From assembly GCA_026745465.1 (NCBI GenBank), contig JACYXH010000216.1, positions 2,993,501 through 3,057,500 of the forward strand: 64,000 nt of DNA, in the 5' to 3' direction. The notes under the pieces were generated by a model. It worked only from the letters and a program-made list of their open reading frames with translations. It ran no database searches and was not told where the DNA came from. This document shows positions 51,486 to 64,000 of the stretch, piece by piece. Numbering within the stretch: position 1 is the stretch's first letter; the number at the start of each line of letters is the position of its first letter. A program made the translations under genes and the position numbers. The stretch is from Lota lota. Its lineage: Eukaryota > Chordata > Actinopteri > Gadiformes > Lotidae.

Positions 51486-54040
51486 GCACACGCACTGATG
51501 GCTTCCAGAAAGCTCTATATTGATGGTGTTCACGGGAATAATGCAAGAAATAATGGCCCACTATAATCCCTAAAATAAGTCATTACCGTAATAGCTTGTG
51601 TTTGAATGGTAAATAACAGCGAGTCATGCTCCTACATTAACGTCACTGCATACTACGGGTAGCCAATGCATTCCACTGCACTGCGTAATGAATAGAAATG
51701 GCCGAAAATGTCAAATTCACTCAAGGCAATGCAAAGGAGTAACTATTCTGAAAGCTTTAAATAGGGCCTTAATATATGACAGTGTCTAATTTAGTAGCAG
51801 AATGAGCATGTTGGTTTTAGTGTTACACCCCCAAGCTGTTTTCAAGGTGAGTACTCAGAATTTAACTTGCAATAAATGTCTTCATTATGTGGAGTTAGCC
51901 AGCCAAGGTTACCACTTGAAATTACTTGGCAGGTTATGATAAATAAAGAGAAATCCGGGTCAGACATTTAGCATTAATGATCATTTTTTATTATTGGTTA
52001 TTAATAATGGTGTTAATCTTTGGTATCACATATTTGCATATTGCATTGATGAGGAGATTCATAAATTGTAACAAAATGTAATACGCAGCAAACCCTGAAA
52101 TGGAAAAATAAATGGAACTTTTTGCCACTTTACATTTTTTTAGCATGCAGTGCAAAACACGAGTTATATTTTAAACATGTATGGCAGAACTCAATCCAAT
52201 ATGAAGTGACTACCCATAAAAGTTCATTTAAACGTATGCAAGTTTTAAGCTTAGTTCAGTCCCTTGGGAAGGTAAGGGCAGGCCAGCCTTAGCAGAGGTA
52301 TATTCCCCTGGTATGGCCAGTCACCGAAGACTTCCCTTAATGATCTTTGCAAAGTTCTGGAAGGGCTCCTCACTCACATTGCATTACATACTTCCTTCCG
52401 CTTTTATAACAGGTTCATATTAACCATTCCACAAAAACCCATTCACTTTTGGATCTTGGGTCTAGTGTCACTGTACTACTTTGAGGGCTGCTACATATAT
52501 GAGGGGTGTCTGAGTACATTGCCCCCCCCCCCCCCCCATGTGTGTGAAAGCCACCCTTGGTTCAAATCATCTGCCTTATCTTTCCTTATCCATACCTATT
52601 CCTGGATTTTGTCAAGATTGTGCTTCCACCCTATACCTTCATTCTCTCAAAGCAGACAGTGATTCAGCGGCGTTATCAGAGCTCACACCCAGAGGAGTGT
52701 GGTACATTCTGGTTTGGCACAGTGAGATACCCTTTTGAACGCCCACCTCAGATTAGTAGAATGGATTACTTGTACACATTTTCCAAGCAGGAGTGTTTTG
52801 GCACGCTGGTGTTTTGAATAGACACCAAGCCCAAGGTTTGGTGATCCAAAGTTCCAGTGTTTAAAGGCTTGTTGTATCTTTTCTTGTTGACATGAAGTCC
52901 TGATGGACTGAGCACTGCATTATGTCACCCGTATTCCTTTCCATTCCCCCTCAGTCCCTTCCCCCAAACCCCTGCTGCTTCTGGTCTGAATCCAGAATGT
53001 GTTTTAGGCCGCAGGGCAGGCGAGCAAAGGTCGGCCAACCACTGTCCCGCCTCATATGATTTCACTATCATCGCTGAGATTCCAAGAGGGAGCTAAGGTT
53101 GTTTTAGAACCAGGGTCAGAAGGGGTTTGTGAGATGGAAAAAACCAAAAAACCCAAAGAAAAAAAGGATTCTACCAAAAAAAGGAATGCTGTTTTTTGGA
53201 GATACTGCTGTGGCATCACACATAATGTGTGGCTATAGATATAAATAGAAGGGTAACGGTTTGGATTAGATTTAGTTAGTGCACACATTTATATTTTTGT
53301 ATGTGTATCCCAACCCCCTGGTGCTAAACGTAGGCCAACTATTCCAAATGTATCACACAGCCACCAGTAGAAGGAAAAACCACCAAACAAACCCATTTTA
53401 TGATGCCAATGCAATGAGTTGGCAGATGTAACCTCAGTTTGGCCTCAGGGTGACAGAAACCTTGCTATTACTCAGATCCAAGAAGGCTTGCTCTGCCTCT
53501 CGGAGTGGAAAACCACAATTTCAGTGTTCTTACAGAAACACTGCCACAACAAACACAACAAAAAGTCAGTAACAGTAAAGGCCAGCATCAGAAAGACATT
53601 CTCTATTCTCGTGTTCTCTATTTTTCTGTTTTCATCTTTTGAAGTACTACAGAGAGTCAAACCTTTCCATCTGTCTCCAAATGGAATTCACGGTTTAAGA
53701 GGAATGGGTCCCCCTCAATCATCTCAGAAGTTTTCTGCTAGGAAATAATTTACACAAAAACAAAAAATTATTCCCAGCAGGGGCCTTGATTTCCTATTGC
53801 ATTCATCTGATTATACTAAAGTATCTCATTTGAATTCTGGCTGCTTTGAAGGTTATTTAAGTGTAAAAATAATTTGCAGCTGTTAGTTAACAGGCCTATA
53901 ATTACTGTAGGAGCATTTAAGAAGTTCATACTCAGAGGCTCTGAATATGGCAAAATCGTTATGAGCCCGTGCCCATGGCTGTTTTGTATGGTGTTGTTAT
54001 CTGAGCTGAGAAGAAGCAGGTGTGGCACAGTGAGTTGAGA

Positions 54041-54250
54041 CAATAGACTGTAAGAAAATATGGACATCCGTGACGTTACCCATTGGTTAACACATGGCCG
54101 TTATGAAGCTGTAGTTTTGGCGTTACGGGTGCCACCATTGCTTGAGGTTTTTGCAACCAACAGTGGAAACGATTCATATTTGGCGCATTGAGGGCGGGAA
54201 TGGTAGTCTACGGCCAAAACTCATTCATATACTAATCTTAGTAACTTTTT
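54041..54250 (+). mobile_element. Interspersed fish repeat, family not named
   Basis: AATAGACTGTAAGAAAATATGG followed by GACATCCGTGACGTTACCCA and then GCCGTTATGAAGC resembles a widespread fish repeat that reads AGACTGTATAAAAATATGG, then a CCGTGACGTCACCCA core. The right end is unclear and likeness may continue to about 54480. Assigned from memory; class unknown. Confidence 0.4.
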
Positions 54251-55799
54251 AATTGAACAAAACTGTCCAACGGGACCTCTCAAAATGGAGATGAACTAGC
54301 CACCGAGATCGAGCCGAACGACTTAGAATGGTGGCGGGTCTTTTAGCCTCAAACAACCAGGAGCCACCTCTGAAAATGTATTGAGGTTAGAGGAACTTCA
54401 TGTTAGTGGCTCCTGCCAGGGCTTCACAAACAGGCGGACATGGCTTCCGCTTGGTTGAAACCAAACCCACGTTATGGACCAAGTTAACATCCACTGATAC
54501 GGATGCTGCTTTAGAGACTGCTATGAGAATTATCAGCTAATGGCCTTTGTTTGGGTTTGTTGACAACGATACGGGCGCTGCACTGTCAGGTCTGAAATAC
54601 ATTATTCAACCTTTGATGGAACAAAAGAAAACACATCAGATTTAATTATTATCCTACCAAGACCCTGGGGCATCGCCAAACAAACACACCCACACAACTC
54701 CTTTTTATCTGCGTTTTGGCTTCGAATAGATAGAAAACGAGGGATGTAGGATAGCGAGGAAAGAGGCCTGTTACCTGGCTTCTACGCCCTTAAGATCTTC
54801 ACACTTTACTTCACAGCAGGTCGGTAGTGGATTTAACATTCAACACGTTTACATTGGAGCACTCCCGCGGTTCTTGGATTGTGTCGATTTAAGCAAGGCC
54901 TTAGACAGTCCTGTCCAAGGAAAAACACCCAGTCTAGGCATGGAGAGAAAAGTGGTGGGTTTGTGCAACAACACAGCCCATTGCTCTCTAGGGTATGGGC
55001 CCAACTCAGCAGTAAACAGCGCTATGGCAACCGTGCTATAACATGACCCTTTTGTTGTTACAGTGAGGATGATAATTATAGGATGTCTGCCTTCTACTCC
55101 ATGTCTTTTGTGTGTAAGCGTAGTTTCTCCAAGACAACGTGAACACAACGGGGGGTTACTGCTTCATTTGGGATTTTTGATTGGGCAAATGTATTGAGGT
55201 GATGGCTAATCAAATCCCCCCCAAAGCAGACCGGCTTTCTTCTCTCCGATTTCTTTACTGGGAGTGCTTGGAGAGGGAAGTGATACAGTGCAAACGGGTA
55301 AACAGTCAAAGTAAGGTATATTTTGTAATTGAAAGATGGCTGCGTGGCAGAGAGTACAGAATAATAAATTAAGCTAAGACATGTATGTGTGCTGTGATGC
55401 GTGTGTTTTGTGTGACGCATGCATTAGTGTGCATTGTTCATAACAAGCATGACAGTTTAATGACCACTCTTGCATTTCTGCTATTTCAGTTGTCATAAAC
55501 ACAGGGGGATTGGACAAATTACAGCCCTGCAAATATTTGCTCGGTAAAGGCAATCTGGTTACGAAAAGCCTTTTCACACATCACCCACATTATTTTTCAA
55601 ACATGAGAACTAGAGAGACTTCACTAAAAAGGAGGCTTTGGGGACATTTTCTACAATCAAAATGTTGAATTTGGTGCGAGCCACCGGTTTATTGTCATAT
55701 GAAAAAGAAAAATGCATACAGTACTTAACTCGTATACTATGTCTGTACTAATCAGTACTAAGTTTATCGTGCAGAGCCGTGGCTGGTACCACTAATGGA

Positions 55800-55870
55800 G
55801 GCAATCATTTCTTGTCGTGACCCTAGTTCGGTTCCGACCTGTGGCCAAACTCTACATATCCATCTTTCAC
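55800..55870 (+). mobile_element. Possible decayed SINE fragment
   Basis: GTTCGGTTCCGACCTGTGG resembles the B box and following bases of the SINE at 35885-36030, with TACATATCCATC after it. Short and weak. Confidence 0.3.
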
Positions 55871-56272
55871 TCCACTGTCTCTTCACTCCAAGGTTATGGA
55901 TACTCAATCATGGTTTCTTCAACACAGCCATGGTTGTGGCACGTGCTTTGCTGTGCTGTCACTCATTGGTTGTCCCAGTTCTTTGCACATGATTGAACAA
56001 GCTACCCGACCGTAGCTCATTAGGATACTAAACATTTTTCTTGTCACTCAGGGAAAGAAACAACAGTCTCTTATCTCCTTTATCATGATTCAACGTTGTC
56101 AGACTAATGACAGTTTAACTAAATTCTAACAAAATTGCACACTTTCTTTTTGTCATTGCCCCAGATTTGTATTTGGGAAAGGCTGTGTGATGGTGTCTTA
56201 TCCATGACAGAAATGCACACACAAACACACGCACACACATGCACACACAGACACACACACACACACACACAT

Positions 56273-56306
<34 letters not shown>

Positions 56307-57677
56307 ATAAATACATACACATACGACCAATAACCTCCAATACAACGCCCAATGCTGCCACTAATACCTTATTGGCTCACGATGGCACAGCCCGCTCCTC
56401 CAGCCAATGACAGTCATTCGATTACAGCTCTGAACCTCACAACATGGGCTGGGATTCTAATGGAGCTCTGCGGCGTGTCCCAGGGACGCTGTAATGCCAT
56501 CAAAACGGTATAAACCTCGATTTATTTTCATAACAGTCAGAGGGTGTGGCCATCACGCACAGGGAGTCATAATGGGCACCATATTTGGATGCAAGCCCAT
56601 CATTAGAGCCCTGATATGAAATCATTTTGCCAGTCGTCAACTTATTCATATGGAGTGGGAGTCTCTCCACTTTGGACTGTAAGCCTTCCTGATCCCCTCA
56701 TGCCCACTCGCTACTGTATTTAACAGTCACTGATCACTGATGCTTTACATCATTTTGGATTAGGAGCTGGTCCTAGCAACAAGAGTGAGCAAGATTCTTT
56801 AAGATACATTTTTGTATGCGCTCCAAGCTCAACACACACACACACACACACACACATACCCAGAACCCGTGAAGAATGTCGTAAGCGTGTGAGCGGGGAT
56901 CATAATAAAGCAACCACATGATCCTCTGTGGGAAAAGTGGAGGAAAACCTCAGATCAGAAGGTCACGCGGACTACCCCTCGGGGGCATTTCAGAATTAGA
57001 ACCGCCGCTCTTTCATACAAAGACACTACTGGGATGCATGTGAGACCACAAGTCTGCCTGGGTGGGTCTCCTGACAACCTTGAAGCCTTCACACATAAAG
57101 GCCACAACGGTCCCCAATGAATCATAAAAGCCTGTCATCTGTCGCAGGGAAGGGGGAATGCAGCAGCCACCTTTATTTTCTAGTGTCAGCCCGGGCTATC
57201 AATAGCCCTTTACCACACTTTGGTGTGTGTGTGTGTGTGTGGGTGTGTGTGTGCGTGTGTGCATGTGCGTGTGTGTTATTCCTTTGACAGATCTAGGCCT
57301 CCAGTTCTGCTGTGATCTATTGTCCTCACCCCTCCCTCCCCTCCCACTGCTCTTATAAACAGCAGCCGAATGTAATTACTGCAATTTCTGGCGTTATGCG
57401 TGAGCAAAGTTGATACAAACCAAAAAATTAGAAAGAAAAGTGGTCTTTTACAATAGAGGCTCCCCTTTGAAATCGATCTTGTGCTGTACTGCGCTATGGT
57501 CATGCGGGCGGGACTACCTTTGCATTGGTCTTTTCATCTCAGCGAGGTATTAGACGTAAACAGTAGACGGCTTAGCAGCCTCCAACTGTGTTGCATGCCT
57601 GCTCAGTGGCAGCACATTCTATTTTAAGAGCTGCACAGCAAAATGTTATCAAAAATGTGTATGTGTTCATGCATATT

Positions 57678-57721
<44 letters not shown>

Positions 57722-59636
57722 GGTGTACATGTAAGGAACCATGTGCACCATATATAAATAAAAGTCTTAAGTGCAAATCTATGTCCGTGCATGGGAAGGC
57801 GTGGCTGCTCTTTTGTCTTGCTTTTGTACACGTTCCACTTGAGTTCCATGCTCATCGCGAACAAGCCCCTCGCGTTCAATACAAACAACCACTTCACCGC
57901 TTGGAATCGAACTGTGGCGTTTCATAGAGCAGAGGGAAACATACAGCCTAGACAAAAGCCGTTTTGTGCGTGGAAACATGGCTGTGTTTGTTAGTTAGCA
58001 TGTGTGGGTGGTGGTGGGGCTCCCTGGTCATAGATTTGCCATGTGACAGAGCGTTAAAGCTTTAACCAAAAGCAGCAGAAGAAGAAGACGGGGAGGAGGG
58101 GGCTGGGGTAGTTAGGAGCAGCACTATAACAAGTCTCTGGGGACCCTACTGTGCCTGGTTCTCTGAAGAGGAAACCGCCCGGCACACGTGGAGAACATCT
58201 TGAGGAACACAGTGGATGAAAGCGGCTCTGCTTGGTACACATGGTGCTCTGTACTCCCGGCACACTGAAAGGGATTTTGCGCATCTTTGAGGTTAGGCGC
58301 AACCACCAAACGAAGAACAACTAAACAAACAAACATGGCAGATGAATAGGGACGTAGACAGGTAGGAGCAATTTTCGTGAAAATGTATTTATCTGAAGCA
58401 GGTGTGCATTTTTACGTTGTTTTTTTTATTCTGATTTTATTGACTATGTTGTCAACTGGCCTCTAAACGGCATGACTGAAGAGATTCGATCTGACAGACT
58501 GAGCAAAATTAAAACTCTATTCAGAGCCTGCTGAATGGAGTCCGGTGGAATAAAAATACTATTATACTGATTTTTCCAGCTGGCTCAGAATTACAATATG
58601 CATTCAATAATTCAGAGCTGCTGTCAAATTTGTGTAAAGTGTGCTGCTCATTCAACTTTTTATCACAACCCCTGTTAAATAAATGGTCAGAGCGTTCAGA
58701 ATGTTGCCAACAAGTGCTATGTTGTCAGTGTTGCACTTGGATAAAATTCACATTGCATCACTTACGCATCCCACACTTTTTATGAAATCCCACAATAATA
58801 AAATAATGTACGTTTGTAAGAGAAGTAGTATTGCATACTAAATGTGAGATGTGAGAATTCGGCTGCTTTGTGAAGCAGAGACATTTTCACGTGTGTAATG
58901 TCTAGATGTTGATAGATTATCTGTGCAGTCCATTTTAGGCAACCTTATCTAACCCAGCGGGGCCATTACAAGCCAGATATGTACCCCCATCCCTCCTGAA
59001 ATACCTGGTCCCTCTAGCTCAGGGCTTTTCCACATGAAGCTTCCCAATCCTCTGCTAAATGGGTTGCTTGCAGCAATTTAGAGGGAAACATATTTTATTT
59101 GCTTTTTACAATATTCTGAACTCAAAACAAATTGGAGAAAACTGGAACTGGTCAAAAGTGTCCTTCAAAAGCAAACAGATTTACAGAAATGTTCTATTGT
59201 TCTTAACACTGTACTGAAAATCTTTTAATAAGACAATCTACTAAATACTTTTACTGGGACTTGACACTGTTTTGACCAAACAATTAGCTCTTACATTTTC
59301 TGTAATCATTTTCAGTTTTAAAATATTATTTTATTCATTTCATGAAGCTCCAGGGAACAGACAGATGTAAAACAGTGCCTCAGTATATCGGTTGCCTTGT
59401 CATACACTCAACACTCCATATTTCATAAGGAAACAGATCCATACTATCTTTTTTCGGCAAGTCTCCTGCTTTGTTATAACAGCCTGCAAGGTCACACAGT
59501 AGTTGAGATGGTGTGTAGGCGATGCCACTACAAAATATAATATAAATACTACCATAAGCAATATAAGTATATATATATAAGCCAGCATGTGGGTCGAGCA
59601 GCCGAGAGTGTGATGAAACCTGCTCTGTCATCTAGT

Positions 59637-59724
59637 GTCTCTCTCTGACTCTCTCTCTCTCTCTGCCTCTCTCTCTCTGCCTCTCTCTGTATCTCTCTGC
59701 CTCTCTCTGTATCTCTCCGTCTCT
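59637..59724 (+). repeat. (TC)n-rich microsatellite serving as polypyrimidine tract
   Basis: CTCTCTGACTCTCTC and CTCTCTGCC/TGTATC-interrupted TC repeat, ending in CGTCTCTAG at 59718-59726. It runs directly into the proposed 3' splice site of the start-codon exon. Confidence 0.9.
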
Positions 59725-59726
59725 AG

Positions 59727-59960
59727 GTGGAGAGACACCGAGTGGCAGCCATGTGAGAGAGGAGCGGCAGGCGAGCAGACCAATGGCCACGTCCGACTAA
59801 GAGCAGAGCGGCGTCCCCCTTCCTCTCCTGCCCTCGCCCTCCCTCATCCTCCCCCCCTCTCCCTCCCTCCCTCCCCTGAATGAGGTTGAGAAGATGACTA
59901 TCACCAGCAGACAGTCCTTCAATGTCCTGACGGTGGTCTTCCTCCTGCTGTCCAGCGCAG
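59727..59960 (+). CDS. shisal1: shisal1 exon with start codon (coding part 59894-59960)
   Basis: Shisa-like 1 is a small single-pass membrane protein whose cellular role is poorly known. The coding part encodes MTITSRQSFNVLTVVFLLLS plus SA, then one base of a split Ala codon. It matches human SHISAL1 (KIAA1644), which starts MTSCGQQSLNVL and continues with a hydrophobic stretch. This is a signal peptide; with the next exon the end reads AALSA before HYRV, a plausible cleavage site after residue 26. The donor is GCAG|GTCTGT at 59961. The exon start is placed at the AG at 59725-59726 after a TC tract. The 167-bp leader in this exon contains three upstream ORFs. The frame continues into the intron to 60097 as an artefact. 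Confidence 0.85.
59751..59897 (+). promoter_or_regulatory. Three upstream ORFs in the shisal1 leader
   Basis: uORF1 is a minimal start-stop ATGTGA at 59751-59756, in a good context (GCAGCCATG). uORF2 is ATG GCC ACG TCC GAC TAA at 59783-59800. uORF3 starts at 59880 and encodes M-R-L-R-R; its TGA (59895-59897) overlaps the main ATG (59894-59896) as ATGA. Such arrangements are known to lower or condition translation of the main frame. The effect here is inference. Confidence 0.55.

Positions 59961-64000
<4,040 letters not shown>

Larger units (their letters stand above)
43889..59726 (+). other. shisal1: Proposed intron 1 of shisal1 (about 15.8 kb)
   Basis: It runs from the GTAAGT donor at 43889 to the AG at 59725-59726. 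No other gene is recognised inside. It holds many microsatellites, among them (GGT)n at about 44189-44228 and (GA)n at 44717-44799. (TC)n occurs at about 47997-48078 and CA/GT arrays at 44464-44510, 51452-51482, 56211-56304, 57224-57275 and 57680-57720. There is also a local tandem duplication (45484-48306) and one interspersed repeat (from 54041). A 153-codon frame at 49119-49580 has no recognisable family. Confidence 0.4.

Overview
The window looks like a teleost fish chromosome. It is AT-moderate and crowded with (CA)n, (TC)n and poly-G microsatellites. It carries fish-type SINE and MITE remnants and holds part of one recognisable vertebrate protein-coding gene. The species cannot be named from the sequence alone. 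No virus-derived element was recognised.

Region 1 (1 to about 9366) is a tandem array of U4 spliceosomal snRNA genes, all on the + strand, entering the window already in progress. I count 16 complete copies (146 bp each) in a repeat unit of about 602 bp, plus one decayed copy at the right edge. Most units carry a complete RNA polymerase II snRNA promoter: an SPH/ZNF143-like distal element near -224 to -202, a proximal sequence element (PSE) at -58 to -40, the RNA, and a 3' box just after it. Three units are 514 bp and have lost the distal element. The pattern of long and short units recurs every six genes (3524 then 3520 bp), giving a higher-order repeat with signs of unequal exchange. The encoded U4 differs from mammalian U4 at several places that contact U6, and one subtype carries a change that should break a U4/U6 base pair. 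An octamer and a consensus CTCF site lie just beyond the array.

Region 2 (about 9.5 to 43.4 kb) has no protein-coding gene that I can support. It contains microsatellites, a 5S-rRNA-derived SINE, a tRNA-derived SINE end, two hAT-like MITEs, a fold-back element, and minisatellites of 23, 28, 35 and 45 bp. The 28-bp array has about 51 copies and an internal 728-bp duplication. A CpG-rich patch sits at about 42.0 to 42.2 kb.

Region 3 (about 43.5 kb to the end) is the 5' part of shisal1 (shisa-like 1, KIAA1644) on the + strand. It has a probable non-coding first exon ending at a GTAAGT donor at 43889, then an intron of about 15.8 kb. The exon with the start codon (ATG at 59894, donor at 59961) follows, then a 214-bp exon (62851-63064) encoding the cysteine-rich extracellular domain. 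The rest of the gene lies past the window. The leader before the start codon holds three short upstream ORFs, and both coding exons are entered directly from (TC)n microsatellites that act as the polypyrimidine tracts.

The two gene systems are not obviously linked in function. The CTCF-like site at the array edge is a candidate boundary between the snRNA cluster and the gene-poor region upstream of shisal1.
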